Shown: piece after piece, positions 36,413-46,822 of the stretch
Position numbering within the stretch: position 1 is the first letter of the stretch
How the letters are laid out: each line of letters starts with the position of its first letter
Source: Pseudoxanthomonas sp. Root65
GTDB taxonomy: Bacteria; Pseudomonadota; Gammaproteobacteria; Xanthomonadales; Xanthomonadaceae
Assembly (NCBI RefSeq): GCF_001427635.1
Contig: NZ_LMHA01000001.1
Coordinates: forward strand, 584,017-648,016
Length of the DNA stretch: 64,000 nt
Reading direction: 5' to 3'
Program-made: the position numbers and the translations under genes
Notes under the pieces: generated by a model
What the model was told of the DNA's origin: nothing
What the model saw: the letters and a program-made list of their open reading frames with translations, nothing else
Database searches by the model: none

Positions 36413-37363
36413 TCAGGCGAGCAATGCGATCTCGATGATCACCCAGCCAATGAAGGCCGCCAGCAGGATGCCGCCTTCCACGCGGCTGATACGCAGGTCG
36501 CCGCGCAGCATCGGGTACAGCACCAGCACGAAGGCGATGGCCGCAGGCAGCTCCAGCCGCACGAAGGACTCCGGCAGCGCCAGCGGCCGGAACGCCGCCA
36601 TGCCGCCCACCACCACCAGCAGGTTGAACAGGCTGGAACCGATGACGTGTCCCGCCACCATGTCGCCCTGCCCGCGCCGCGCCGCCATCGCCGCAGCGGC
36701 GATTTCCGGCAGCGCCGTCCCGATCGCCAGCGGCAACAGGCCGGTCAGCAGCGGCGACAGGCCCCAGTGCGCGCCGATCACCGGGGCACCCTGTACGACG
36801 AAGCGGGCGCCGTAATACAGCAGCGCGGCCGCCACAACGAAGCGCAACAGATTTATCCACAGCACGGTGTGCGTGGTGGCGAAGCCCTCGACCTCAGTGC
36901 GTACGCCCGCGTCCTCGCGGGGCGCGCGCGCCAGCAGGAACGCGAGCGCCGCCACGAAACCCAGCAGCAGCGCACCGCCTTCGACGCGACTGACCACGCC
37001 GTCCAGGCCGAAGACGATCAGCGCCAGCGAGGCCAGCGCCAGCAGCACCAGCAGCGGGGACAGTACGCGCATGCGCACCAGCACCGGCGCGACCAGCGCC
37101 GCCAGGCCCAGCGTGAGGCCGAGGTTGACGATGTTGCTGCCCACCGCGTTGCCGAGCGCGAGTTCCTGCGAACCTACCCAGACCGCCCGCGCATTGACGG
37201 CCAGTTCCGGCAGCGACGTGCCGAACGCGATCAGCAGCAGGCCGGCCACGAAGGGCGATGCACCGAGGCGCTGGGCCAGGCCCGAGGCGCCCTTGACGAT
37301 GGAATCGCCGCCGAGTGCCAGCAGCACCAGCCCCAGCACGAAGTATCCCCAGGCTTCCGTCAT
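36413..37363 (-). CDS. CaCA-family calcium/sodium exchanger
   Basis: 316 residues, ten membrane helices in two inverted halves. Each half holds the exchanger alpha-repeat: LLLIAFGTSLPELAVNARA...ALGNAVGSNIVNLGLTLG and LPLAIGTALPEIAAAAMAARRGQGDMVAGHVIGSSLFNLLVVVG, with the Glu/Asn residues that bind Ca2+. YrbG-like inner-membrane antiporter. It lies upstream of the mrp operon on the same strand but is separated by 92 bp. Confidence 0.92.
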   Translation of the reverse strand: MTEAWGYFVLGLVLLALGGDSIVKGASGLAQRLGASPFVAGLLLIAFGTSLPELAVNARAVWVGSQELALGNAVGSNIVNLGLTLGLAALVAPVLVRMRVLSPLLVLLALASLALIVFGLDGVVSRVEGGALLLGFVAALAFLLARAPREDAGVRTEVEGFATTHTVLWINLLRFVVAAALLYYGARFVVQGAPVIGAHWGLSPLLTGLLPLAIGTALPEIAAAAMAARRGQGDMVAGHVIGSSLFNLLVVVGGMAAFRPLALPESFVRLELPAAIAFVLVLYPMLRGDLRISRVEGGILLAAFIGWVIIEIALLA

Positions 37364-37437
37364 CGCCGCCCCCTTCCCGTGTGGTGTGCGGCGATTCTAT
37401 GCCCGGCCCGCCGGTGCGGCCAGCCGGGCGGCCACGA

Positions 37438-38058
37438 TCAGGAGCAGCCTTCCACGTACGCGACCTGTGGCGACAGGCCCACGCGCCACGCGGTGACCTT
37501 GCCGTTGGCATCGGCCTCGAAGATCAGCTGGGTCGGTGCCACGTCGCCCGCGTCCATCGCCAGGTACTGGCCACCCTGCGTGTACTTGTGGGGCGAGGCC
37601 TTCAACGCGCCGCCATAGAGCTTCTGCAGTTCGTCGACACTCATGCCGACCTTGCCGCCACCCGGCGCGGTCTCCTTGTCGGTGCCCACGTCGTAACGGA
37701 CGAACTTGCCTTCTTCCATCATGAAGGCGAAGTCGGCGGGCCGGGTGATCCACTTCGGCCACAGGTAATGGCAGGTCGTGCCTTCCATCGGCGCGCCGTT
37801 GAGCTCGCCACCCCAGGCCGCACGCGCTTCCTCGATCGTGCTGCCCAGCTTCATGTCGCCGTAGCCCAAGAAACTGGCCTGGCTCACGGGCCCGGCCGGT
37901 GCGGCCGTGTCGTCCACTGCGGGCGTAGGCGCCGGCGCTTCCGCCATCGGCGTGCTGGTCGCGGTGGTCTGCGGCTCCACTGCCGGCGCGCGGGCTTCCT
38001 CGCGCTGGCATGCGGACAACAGCGTGACGACCATCACGATCGGCAACATCGACTTCAT
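37438..38058 (-). CDS. Lipoprotein of unknown function
   Basis: 206 residues from the ATG at 38058. Lipoprotein signal MKSMLPIVMVVTLLSAC with lipobox LSAC, then an Ala/Pro/Thr-rich linker and a globular domain (YGDMKLGSTIEEARAAWGGELNG, CHYLWPKWITRPADFAFMMEEGKFVRYDVGT, MSVDELQKLYGGALKASPHKYTQGGQYL) ending in GCS. The repeated pattern of short helix-strand units with one Cys at each end suggests a disulfide. Conserved xanthomonad-type protein; function unknown. Confidence 0.8.
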   Translation of the reverse strand: MKSMLPIVMVVTLLSACQREEARAPAVEPQTTATSTPMAEAPAPTPAVDDTAAPAGPVSQASFLGYGDMKLGSTIEEARAAWGGELNGAPMEGTTCHYLWPKWITRPADFAFMMEEGKFVRYDVGTDKETAPGGGKVGMSVDELQKLYGGALKASPHKYTQGGQYLAMDAGDVAPTQLIFEADANGKVTAWRVGLSPQVAYVEGCS

Positions 38059-38186
38059 CGGCTCTCTCCATTGCACAAAGCTGAATCCTAGCGTTGGCGC
38101 GTTAAGTCGCCGCGATGAAGCCCGTTCTGTCATCCGCACTTCATCGCCCGCGACTAGCCTGCGCGCGATCTTCCGGCACCTCCCGC

Positions 38187-38735
38187 ATGCATCCGTCCAA
38201 GACCGATCTCGCCCGCCAGACACTGCAGGCCCACACGGGTGCGCTCGGCATGCGCGAGCGGCGCGCGCTGATCCTCTGCAACGGGCAACGCGACCTGGCG
38301 GAACTGGTGCAGCTGCTGGGACAGGATGCACCGCTGCTGATCCAGCGGCTGGTGAGCGAGGGCTACCTGAGCATCGCCGGTGCGGCGCGTCAGCCGGCGC
38401 CGCCGCCTGCGGTCGAACACGCGCCCGCGCCCGCGCCTGCACCTGCGACGACCGGACCGCGACGCTCGCTCGTCGCCGCCAAGGTCTACCTGTCCGGCAT
38501 GCTGGAACTGCAGCGCGATGACGGTGCGCGCCACCATCGCGAGCGCCTGCTGGCGAGACTGGACGACGACGCGATGCTGGAAGCGCTGGGCGACGCGTTG
38601 CGCTTCCTCGAAGCGCGCATGGCGACCACGCTCGCCGGCCGCATCCGCGACCGCCTGATGGAGGCCTTGCCGCACGAAGCGGCGCAGCGCCTGCAGCACC
38701 TGCTCGATGCGCAGACGGAGCGCGCCCTGCCCTGA
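38187..38735 (+). CDS. Hypothetical protein with N-terminal winged-helix-like segment
   Basis: 182 residues from the ATG at 38187 (MHPSKTDLARQTL). N-terminal 70 residues (LGMRERRALILCNGQRDLAELVQLLGQDAPLLIQRLVSEGYLSI) look like a small winged-helix domain. A Pro/Ala linker (PAPPPAVEHAPAPAPAPA) leads to a helical C-terminal region (KVYLSGMLELQRDD, MLEALGDALRFLEARM). No catalytic motif. No known family assigned. An upstream ATG at 38115 would read through the region where the lipoprotein promoter should lie. Confidence 0.65.
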   Translation: MHPSKTDLARQTLQAHTGALGMRERRALILCNGQRDLAELVQLLGQDAPLLIQRLVSEGYLSIAGAARQPAPPPAVEHAPAPAPAPATTGPRRSLVAAKVYLSGMLELQRDDGARHHRERLLARLDDDAMLEALGDALRFLEARMATTLAGRIRDRLMEALPHEAAQRLQHLLDAQTERALP

Positions 38736-38742
38736 GCCCGCC

Positions 38743-40053
38743 TCAGCCCTTCGGCGTGAAGTGCTTCTGCAGGCCCGCCCAGCACGCCTGGTAGTCGCGC
38801 TGGCGATGCGCGGCGTCGACGGCCTGCCGCGTCGGCCGGATCACCGCCCGCGTCTCGAACATGAAGGCCATGGTGCCGGTGATGACATCGGGCTTGGTCA
38901 GATCGGCGTTGGATGCCTTCTCGAACGTCGCCGCATCCGGGCCATGCCCGGTCATGCAGTTGTGCAGCGATGCACCACCCGGTGCGAAGCCCTCGGCCTT
39001 GGCGTCGTATATGCCGTGGATCAGGCCCATGAACTCGCTGGCGATGTTGCGGTGGAACCACGGTGGCCGGAACGTGTCCTGCGCCACCAGCCAGCGCGGC
39101 GGGAAGATCACGAAATCCATGTTGCCCACGCCCGGCGTGTCGCTCGGCGAGGTCAGCACCAGGAAGATCGACGGATCGGGATGATCGAAGCTGATCGAGC
39201 CGATGGTATTGAAGCGGCGAAGGTCATAGCGGTACGGCGCATAGTTGCCGTGCCAGCCCACCACATCGAGCGGCGAATGCCCGATGTCGGCGCGCCACAG
39301 ATGGCCCTGGAACTTGGCGATGAGCTCGAACGCGCCCTCGACGTCCTCGTACGCCGCCATCGGCGTCTCGAAATCGCGCGGATTGGCCAGCCCGTTCGAG
39401 CCGATCGGGCCCAGGTCGGGCAGGCGCAACGCGGCGCCGAAGTTCTCGCAGACATAGCCGCGCGCTTCGCCATCGGGCAATTCAACGAGGAAACGCACGC
39501 CACGCGGAATCACCGCGATCTGCTGCGGCTCGACCTCGATCACACCGAACTCGGTGGCGATGCGCAGGCTGCCCTGCTGCGGCACGATCAGCAGCTCGCC
39601 GTCGGCGTCGTAGAAATAGCGGCCCTGCATCGAGCGGTTGGCGGCATAGAGGTGGATGCCGACGCCATGCAGCGCGTCCGGCGAGCCGTTACCCGCCATC
39701 GTGTACAGGCCATCGACGAAATCCGTCGGCGTCTCCGGCATGGGCAACGGCGACCAGCGCATCTGGTCCGGCGACACCGGGCCCGCGCTGAAGTCGCTGT
39801 GCAGGCGGTGCTGCGCGTACGGCGCGAACGGACCGTGCATCGCCGCCGGGCGGATGCGGTATAGCCAGCTGCGACGGTTCTCCGCGCGTGGCGCGGTGAA
39901 CGCGGTGCCGCTCAACTGCTCGGCGTACAACCCGTGCGCGACCCGCTGCGGCGAATTGCGGCCTTCCGGCAGCGTGCCGGGGATCGCCTCGCTGGCGAAG
40001 TGGTTGCCGAAGCCGGATTGGTAGTTGCTGGCGCTGTTCGCATTCATGCTCAT
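38743..40053 (-). CDS. hmgA: Homogentisate 1,2-dioxygenase
   Basis: 436 residues. [14 protein letters not shown] start, [10 protein letters not shown], and the Fe-binding core [18 protein letters not shown] (His and Glu ligands) with [15 protein letters not shown]. Opens the ring of homogentisate in tyrosine/phenylalanine breakdown, acting after HppD. Same strand as hppD, separated by a DUF559 gene bracketed by repeats, suggesting a former hppD-hmgA operon. Confidence 0.97.
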   Translation of the reverse strand: MSMNANSASNYQSGFGNHFASEAIPGTLPEGRNSPQRVAHGLYAEQLSGTAFTAPRAENRRSWLYRIRPAAMHGPFAPYAQHRLHSDFSAGPVSPDQMRWSPLPMPETPTDFVDGLYTMAGNGSPDALHGVGIHLYAANRSMQGRYFYDADGELLIVPQQGSLRIATEFGVIEVEPQQIAVIPRGVRFLVELPDGEARGYVCENFGAALRLPDLGPIGSNGLANPRDFETPMAAYEDVEGAFELIAKFQGHLWRADIGHSPLDVVGWHGNYAPYRYDLRRFNTIGSISFDHPDPSIFLVLTSPSDTPGVGNMDFVIFPPRWLVAQDTFRPPWFHRNIASEFMGLIHGIYDAKAEGFAPGGASLHNCMTGHGPDAATFEKASNADLTKPDVITGTMAFMFETRAVIRPTRQAVDAAHRQRDYQACWAGLQKHFTPKG

Positions 40054-40063
40054 CGTGTCCCGA

Positions 40064-40453
40064 TCAAAGCCCCTCTCCCGGCGGGAGAGGGGTTGGGGAG
40101 AGGGCCGGTCGCGAGGCGAAATCCCAGATCGCCGTGACCACCGCCTCCACCTCCCTCAGCACATCGTTGTCCCAGAATCGGACGACCCTCCATCCCTGGG
40201 ACTGCAAGTATCGCGTTCTTGCGGCATCCGCGGCAGGCGAATGCTGCGAACCATCCAGTTCCACCACCAAACCCGCTTCGACGCAGCAGAAATCGACGAT
40301 GTAGGGCGGAACGGGATGCTGGCGCCGGAATTTCATGCCCTCCAGGCGTCCTGCCCGCAGGTACTGCCACAGCCGGCGTTCGGCATCGGTCATGCCCATG
40401 CGCAACTGCTTGGCATGATCGAGCGTGTGGGTCGGCAAGCGTGGCTTACTCAT
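40064..40453 (-). CDS. DUF559 endonuclease-like protein
   Basis: 129 residues from the ATG at 40453 ([17 protein letters not shown]). DUF559 domain, a PD-(D/E)XK/very-short-patch-repair-like nuclease fold: [37 protein letters not shown] then VELDGSQH and [21 protein letters not shown]. Predicted catalytic residues are the Glu of TDAERRLW, the Asp of YIVDF and the Glu of VELDGSQH. The last residues ([12 protein letters not shown]) are translated from an intergenic repeat, and an inverted copy of that repeat lies just upstream of the gene. Function unknown; nuclease activity inferred from the fold. Confidence 0.85.
   Translation of the reverse strand: MSKPRLPTHTLDHAKQLRMGMTDAERRLWQYLRAGRLEGMKFRRQHPVPPYIVDFCCVEAGLVVELDGSQHSPAADAARTRYLQSQGWRVVRFWDNDVLREVEAVVTAIWDFASRPALSPTPLPPGEGL
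40070..40104. repeat. CCCTCTCCC-type repeat, left copy
   Basis: A C/T-rich hairpin element starting CCCCTCTCCCGGCGGGAGAG at 40070, followed by GGGTTGGGGAGAGGG to 40104. It overlaps the 3' end of the DUF559 gene and encodes its C-terminus. Same family as 40516-40550, in opposite orientation. Confidence 0.75.
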
Positions 40454-40515
40454 GCAGGACCTCCTGTCCTGGCTGATCCGCTTTCCTGAATCAGCAAGCG
40501 ACAAGGCTTCGCCGT

Positions 40516-40550
40516 CCCTCTCCCCAACCCCTCTCCCAAGGGGAGAGGGG
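40516..40550. repeat. CCCTCTCCC-type repeat, right copy (inverted)
   Basis: Reverse complement begins CCCCTCTCCCCTTGGGAGAG and continues GGGTTGGGGAGAGGG, matching the left copy at 40070-40104 apart from the loop. The two copies bracket the DUF559 gene as inverted repeats. Confidence 0.75.
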
Positions 40551-40562
40551 CTCGAAGAGACC

Positions 40563-41660
40563 TTACAGCACCCCGCGCTTCATCTGGTCCCGCTCGATGC
40601 TCTCGAACAGCGCCTGGAAGTTGCCTTCGCCGAAGCCTTCGTTGCCCTTGCGCTGGATGATCTCGAAGAAGATCGGGCCCAGCGCGTTCTGGGTGAAGAT
40701 CTGCAGCAGCTTGCGTTGCTTGGTCTCCACGTCGGCATCGATCAGGATCTTGTTGCGCGCCAGGCGCGCGACGTCTTCGCCGTGGTCGGGGATGCGCTGG
40801 TCGATGACGTCGAAGTAGGTGTCCGGCGTATCCAGGAACGCCACGCCCGCTTCGCGCATGCGCTCGACGGTGGTGTAGATGTCGTCGGTGAAGCAGGCGA
40901 TGTGCTGGATACCCTCGCCCTTGTAGGCGTCCAGGTACTCGTTGATCTGGCTCTTCGGGTCGCTCGACTCGTTGAGCGGGATGCGCACCATGCCGTCCGG
41001 CGCGGTCATCGCCTTCGACAGCAGGCCGGTCTTGGCGCCCTTGATGTCGAAGTAGCGGATCTCGCGGAAGTTGAACAGCCGCTCGTAGTAGTCCGCCCAC
41101 TTGGCCATGTTGCCGTGGTAGAGGTTGTGGGTCAGATGGTCGATGAAAGTCAGGCCGAAGCCCTTCGGCATCAGGTCGACGCCCGGCAGGTATTCGTAGT
41201 CCGGATCGTGGATGGTGCCCTGGTCGTCGTAGCGGTCGACGATGTAGAGCATGCAGTCGCCGATGCCCTTGATGACGGGCGCGGCGACGGCCTTGGTCAG
41301 CTCGTCGGCGGCGTCGAAGGATTCGGCACCGTTCTTCAGTGCCTGCACGCGCGCCCACTCGGCCAGCTTCTTCACCCGGATCGCGAAGCCGCAGGCGCTG
41401 GGGCCATGCTCGGCGGCGAAGCGCGCGGCGAAGGAGTCCGGATCCTCGTTGATGAGGAAGGTGCAGTCGCCCTGGCGGTAGGTGCTGATCGCGCGCGTCT
41501 TGTGCCGCGCGACCTGCACGAAGCCCAGCTTGCGGAAGTAGTCGTGCAGGTGGTGCGCCTGGCCCTGCGGGGCGGCGAACTCGACGAATTCGAAGCCATC
41601 GATGCCCATCGGGTTGTCGAACGTCGTGGGCTGGATGCCAGAATTGGGTTGTGCGGTCAT
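40563..41660 (-). CDS. hppD: 4-hydroxyphenylpyruvate dioxygenase
   Basis: 365 residues from the ATG at 41660 (MTAQPNSGIQP). Two VOC domains: N-terminal GIDGFEFVEFAAP and C-terminal catalytic with Fe ligands in LTFIDHLTHNLYHGN (His), GIQHIACFTDDIYTTV (His) and FEIIQRKG (Glu). It converts 4-hydroxyphenylpyruvate to homogentisate. Divergent from a MarR regulator with a shared control region. Confidence 0.97.
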   Translation of the reverse strand: MTAQPNSGIQPTTFDNPMGIDGFEFVEFAAPQGQAHHLHDYFRKLGFVQVARHKTRAISTYRQGDCTFLINEDPDSFAARFAAEHGPSACGFAIRVKKLAEWARVQALKNGAESFDAADELTKAVAAPVIKGIGDCMLYIVDRYDDQGTIHDPDYEYLPGVDLMPKGFGLTFIDHLTHNLYHGNMAKWADYYERLFNFREIRYFDIKGAKTGLLSKAMTAPDGMVRIPLNESSDPKSQINEYLDAYKGEGIQHIACFTDDIYTTVERMREAGVAFLDTPDTYFDVIDQRIPDHGEDVARLARNKILIDADVETKQRKLLQIFTQNALGPIFFEIIQRKGNEGFGEGNFQALFESIERDQMKRGVL

Positions 41661-41696
41661 GGGGCGCCTCGCTAGGCTTGCCGGGATTTGACCCAT

Positions 41697-41725
41697 TCTA
41701 TAGTTTCAGCTGAAACCAACAACAA
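41697..41725 (-). promoter_or_regulatory. Predicted sigma-70 promoter of hppD
   Basis: On the minus strand TTGTTG (41725-41720) and TATAGA (41702-41697) are separated by exactly 17 bp. The start codon of hppD is 37 nt downstream of the -10. The spacer contains the palindrome at 41703-41716. Confidence 0.55.
41703..41716. promoter_or_regulatory. Candidate MarR operator, perfect 14-bp palindrome
   Basis: GTTTCAGCTGAAAC is fully self-complementary, lies in the spacer of the predicted hppD promoter, and is 23 bp from the start of the MarR-family gene. Such a position would let a bound MarR dimer block hppD and its own gene. The binding itself is inference. Confidence 0.55.
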
Positions 41726-41738
41726 GTAGCAGCGCAGC

Positions 41739-42212
41739 ATGAGCCAGCCAGCCAGCCCCGCCATCCACGCCGATTTCGACCTCGACCGCCTGTTCTCCTA
41801 CCGGTTGAGCGTGCTGTCCAACCGGATCAGCAGTGCGATTTCCCGCGAATACCACCGCCGTTTCGGCCTGGCCATCACCGAATGGCGGGTCATGGCGGTG
41901 CTGGGGCGCTTCCCCGGCCTGTCGGCCGGCGAGGTGGCCGGCCGCACCGCCATGGACAAGGTAGCGGTCAGCCGGGCGGTGGCCCGCCTGCTGGAACGGG
42001 CGCTGATCCAGCGCGAGATCCACGGCGACGACCGCCGCCGCTCGGTGCTGGCGCTGACCGACGAGGGTTTCCGGGTCTATGACGAAGTCGCGCCGATGGT
42101 CATCGAGTATCACCAGCGCATGCTGGAACCGCTGAGCGACGAGGAACGCGCCATGCTGGACCAGCTGATAGACAAGCTGGCGGGTGAAGGCGTGAGGCGC
42201 ATCGAAGGCTGA
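41739..42212 (+). CDS. MarR-family transcriptional regulator
   Basis: 157 residues. Winged-helix MarR domain: LSNRISSAISREYHRRFGLAITEWRVMAVLGRFPGLSAGEVAGRTAMDKVAVSRAVARLLERALIQREIHGDDRRRSVLALTDEG contains the recognition helix and the DDRRR wing. Divergently paired with hppD, so it probably controls tyrosine catabolism in response to an aromatic ligand. A terminator hairpin follows at 42235. Confidence 0.93.
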   Translation: MSQPASPAIHADFDLDRLFSYRLSVLSNRISSAISREYHRRFGLAITEWRVMAVLGRFPGLSAGEVAGRTAMDKVAVSRAVARLLERALIQREIHGDDRRRSVLALTDEGFRVYDEVAPMVIEYHQRMLEPLSDEERAMLDQLIDKLAGEGVRRIEG

Positions 42213-42234
42213 GGCCTTCCAGATCCGGAAACGA

Positions 42235-42261
42235 AAAACGGCGGCCGATGGCCGCCGTTTT
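42235..42261. terminator. Bidirectional rho-independent terminator
   Basis: AAAACGGCGGCC (42235-42246), loop GAT, and GGCCGCCGTTTT form a perfect 12-bp stem with A-run and T-run on the two sides. It ends the marR transcript and could serve opposing transcription from the peptide transporter gene. Confidence 0.85.
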
Positions 42262-42267
42262 CCTATG

Positions 42268-42322
42268 GATCCCCGCTTGACCAGCCATGCGGCTGTTGAA
42301 CATCAATTCGCGGGGATGACGC
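42268..42322. repeat. Intergenic mosaic repeat (ATCCCCGC...GCGGGGAT)
   Basis: GATCCCCGC at 42268-42276 and GCGGGGATGAC near 42312-42322 form an inverted pair around about 35 bp. It resembles the element at 25183-25292 in its CCCCGC/GCGGGNATGACG arms, only shorter. Confidence 0.5.
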
Positions 42323-42360
42323 ATTGGCAAAGGCGCGCCCTGTGGGCGCGCGCCGATGCG

Positions 42361-43866
42361 TCACTTCACGCCGTGCATCAGCTTCTGGATCAGCGGGGCG
42401 ATCAGGAACAGCAGCACGCCAGAGCCCATCAGGATCCAGAAACCCATCGTGTAGCCCGCGTGCGCCGACTCGACCGTCATGCCGGTCTCGCCGCTGACGT
42501 GGCTGGCGAAGATGCCCGACAGGTTGTTGCCGATGGCGGTGGACAGGAACCAGCCGCCCATGCCGAAACCGACCAGGCGCACCGGCGCCAGCTTGGTGAC
42601 CATCGACAGGCCGATCGGCGACAGGCAGAGCTCGCCGACCGACTGGATCACGTAGACCATGAACAGCGTCCAGAACGGGATCTTGAGCGTCTCCGGATCG
42701 ACGAGGCTGGACAACGCGATCATCAGCAGCAGGAAGGCCAGGCCGTTGAAGATCAGGCCCAGGCCGAACTTGCGCGGGATCGACGGATTCTTGCTGCCCA
42801 TCTTGACCCACAACCAGGCCAGTACCGGCGCAAGGGTGATGATCGCCAGCGAGTTGACCGACTGGAACCAGCCCACCGGGAACACCCAGCCACCGAAGTC
42901 GCGGTTGACGATGTTCTGCGCAAGGAAGTTGAACGAACTGCCGGCCTGCTCGAAGAAGCACCAGAACAGCACGTTGAACACGAAGATGATCAGCATGGCC
43001 ACGGCCATGTCGCGCCGTATCGCGCCGTCCTTGAAGCCTTCCTTCAGGATCAGCGCGCAGAGGCCGACGAACAGACCGGTCAGGATCCACTGTAGCGCGC
43101 CCGCACCGATCGACAGCAGGAAATAGATCACCGGGATGGCGATGATGGCGCAGACCGCCGTGACAAGGACGCGACCGGCACCTTCTGCACCCTCATGGGG
43201 CCGTCCGATGCCCTGCAACTGCGCGCGCCCGAACCAGAACCACACCAGGCTGATCAGCATGCCGATGCCGGAGACCAGGAACACCACCTTGTAGGCCGGC
43301 ATGGCGGGAGAGCCGCCCATGATCCGCTCGGCCAGCAATCCGGTCAGCCAAGGAGCAATCATCGCGCCCAGGTTGATACCCATGTAGAAGAGGGTGAAAC
43401 CCGAGTCGCGTCGCTCGTCGCCGGTCGCATACAGCTTGCCGACCATCGTCGAGATGTTCGGCTTGAAGAGACCGTTGCCCGCGATCACGGTGGCCAGACC
43501 GAGCTTGAACAGCGCTTCGTTGGGCAACATGATCAGGAACAGGCCGGCCGCCATGATGACCGCGCCGAGCAGGATCGAACGCTGATAGCCGATCACCCGG
43601 TCCGCCACATAGCCGCCGAACAGCGCTGCCGCATAGACCAGCGCGAGGTAAGCGCCATAGAGCCGGCTGGCGGGCGCCTCACCGGCACTGTCGCCGCCGT
43701 AGAACTGGGCGACGATGTACAGCGCCAGGGCCCAGCGCATGCCGTAGAACGCGAAGCGTTCCCAGAACTCGGTCATGAACAACATCCACAGCGGACGCGG
43801 ATGACCCAGCAATTGCTTGAATTCCGGTATCCGTTCCGGCGTTGGTGACGCGACGGCTCCGCTCAT
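42361..43866 (-). CDS. POT-family proton-dependent peptide transporter
   Basis: 501 residues, about 14 membrane helices. POT signatures: FMTEFWERFAFYGMR (ExxERFxYYG motif), GGYVADRVIGYQRSILLGA, GNGLFKPNISTMVGKLY and FTLFYMGINLGAMIAPWL (PTR2 motif). Imports di- and tripeptides with protons. Lies next to amino-acid degradation genes, which fits use of peptide-derived amino acids. Confidence 0.95.
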   Translation of the reverse strand: MSGAVASPTPERIPEFKQLLGHPRPLWMLFMTEFWERFAFYGMRWALALYIVAQFYGGDSAGEAPASRLYGAYLALVYAAALFGGYVADRVIGYQRSILLGAVIMAAGLFLIMLPNEALFKLGLATVIAGNGLFKPNISTMVGKLYATGDERRDSGFTLFYMGINLGAMIAPWLTGLLAERIMGGSPAMPAYKVVFLVSGIGMLISLVWFWFGRAQLQGIGRPHEGAEGAGRVLVTAVCAIIAIPVIYFLLSIGAGALQWILTGLFVGLCALILKEGFKDGAIRRDMAVAMLIIFVFNVLFWCFFEQAGSSFNFLAQNIVNRDFGGWVFPVGWFQSVNSLAIITLAPVLAWLWVKMGSKNPSIPRKFGLGLIFNGLAFLLLMIALSSLVDPETLKIPFWTLFMVYVIQSVGELCLSPIGLSMVTKLAPVRLVGFGMGGWFLSTAIGNNLSGIFASHVSGETGMTVESAHAGYTMGFWILMGSGVLLFLIAPLIQKLMHGVK

Positions 43867-44051
43867 GCGGGCTCCCCCTTCTAAAGTGATTCAGGACTTC
43901 AACGGTCCGTGCCACCGGCACGGGACGCGCGAGGATTACCGACGCGGACCGCGGGCGTCAAACCTCGCGGAAGCGCCGCACACGCGCCGCTCCCGCTGTT
44001 CAGCGAGCTAAGTGGTTGCAAGCGAAAGGATTTGTGGTCCCGGCGCCGGCG

Positions 44052-45629
<1,578 letters not shown>

Positions 45630-45751
45630 CGTCGGGAGCGGTCCTGCGGATAGGGTCCGCCGCATGCTACCAGTCACGCTTTCCGCGCTGCCTCAGCGGG
45701 GGCCGGCATGGCGTGGGGGGCGAGGTTCCGCGCCCACCCGGCCGCCATCGC

Positions 45752-46612
45752 TCAGCGGCCGGGTCCGATGGACGTGCGGACGTCGAACAGCTCCGGGAAG
45801 AACGTCAGTTCCAGCGCCTGCTTCAGGAACCCCACGCCGCTGGAGCCGCCGGTGCCGCGCTTGAAGCCGATGATCCGCATCACCGTGCGCATGTGCCGGA
45901 AGCGCCACAGCTGGAACTGGCTTTCCAGGTCCACCAGGTCCTCGCACAGCGCGTATTCGCGCCAGTAGCGGTCGGTGTCCTCGTAGATCGCCTCGAACAC
46001 GGGCAGCAGCGCGGCGTCGGCCGCATGCGCCTGGCGCCAGTCGCGCTGCACGTGCTGGGCGGGAATGGCGTGGCCCCAGCGCGCGAGGTAGATCAGGAAC
46101 TCGTCGTACAGGCTGGGCGCGGCCAGCGCGGACTCCAGCCCGGCATGGCCGTCGGGGTCGTGCGCGAACACCTTCAGCATCGCGGCATTCTTGTTGCCCA
46201 GCAGGAACTCGATGGTGCGGTACTGCAGCGACTGGAAGCCGGACGACGGCCCCAGCAGGTCGCGGAAGCCCATGTATTCGGAGGGGGTGAGCGTCTCCAG
46301 CACCGACCACTGCTCGGTCAGCTGCCGCAGCACCTGTTTGCTGCGCGCCAGCACCTTGCGGCATTGCCAGACCTGGTCGCGCTGGAGGAAGCCGATGGCC
46401 GCGCCCAGCTCGTGGATCATCAGCTTCATCCACAGCTCCGAGACCTGGTGCTGCACGATGAACAGCATCTCGTCGTGGTGCGGCGGGTCCGACACCGGGT
46501 GCTGCGCCGACAGCAGCCGGTCCAATTGCAGGTAGCCGCCATAGCTCAGGCGGCCGGACAGGTCGGTGTGGATGCCTGCTTCCAGCGGGCGTTCGTTCTT
46601 CTCTACGGCCAT
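45752..46612 (-). CDS. kynA: Tryptophan 2,3-dioxygenase
   Basis: 286 residues from the ATG at 46612 ([18 protein letters not shown]). Heme-dependent [66 protein letters not shown] and the C-terminal heme-ligand region [28 protein letters not shown]. It starts tryptophan degradation to kynurenine. Divergent from the secreted nuclease gene. Confidence 0.96.
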   Translation of the reverse strand: MAVEKNERPLEAGIHTDLSGRLSYGGYLQLDRLLSAQHPVSDPPHHDEMLFIVQHQVSELWMKLMIHELGAAIGFLQRDQVWQCRKVLARSKQVLRQLTEQWSVLETLTPSEYMGFRDLLGPSSGFQSLQYRTIEFLLGNKNAAMLKVFAHDPDGHAGLESALAAPSLYDEFLIYLARWGHAIPAQHVQRDWRQAHAADAALLPVFEAIYEDTDRYWREYALCEDLVDLESQFQLWRFRHMRTVMRIIGFKRGTGGSSGVGFLKQALELTFFPELFDVRTSIGPGR

Positions 46613-46822
46613 CCGTCGATCAACCGGGTCGCCACGGGCGCAGCGGGGGCGCCAGCGTAACCGATGCGGGCGGGCCACCCCGGCAAGGCGACGGAAAACC
46701 GCCACTCATGTCACGCCCATGCAATGCGCGTACCACAGGCTTGGGCTACATTGCGTCGGCCGGGGGCGGATCCGCTTCCGACCGGGGGCGGCGTCCAAAT
46801 CCACTGAGGGAGATTCCGTAAC

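Noticed and set aside
33318..36815. 1165-residue open frame on the plus strand over mrpA
   Set aside because: It is antisense to a clearly recognisable NuoL-like gene, is dominated by Gln/Arg/His as expected for a G+C-rich antiframe, and matches no fold.
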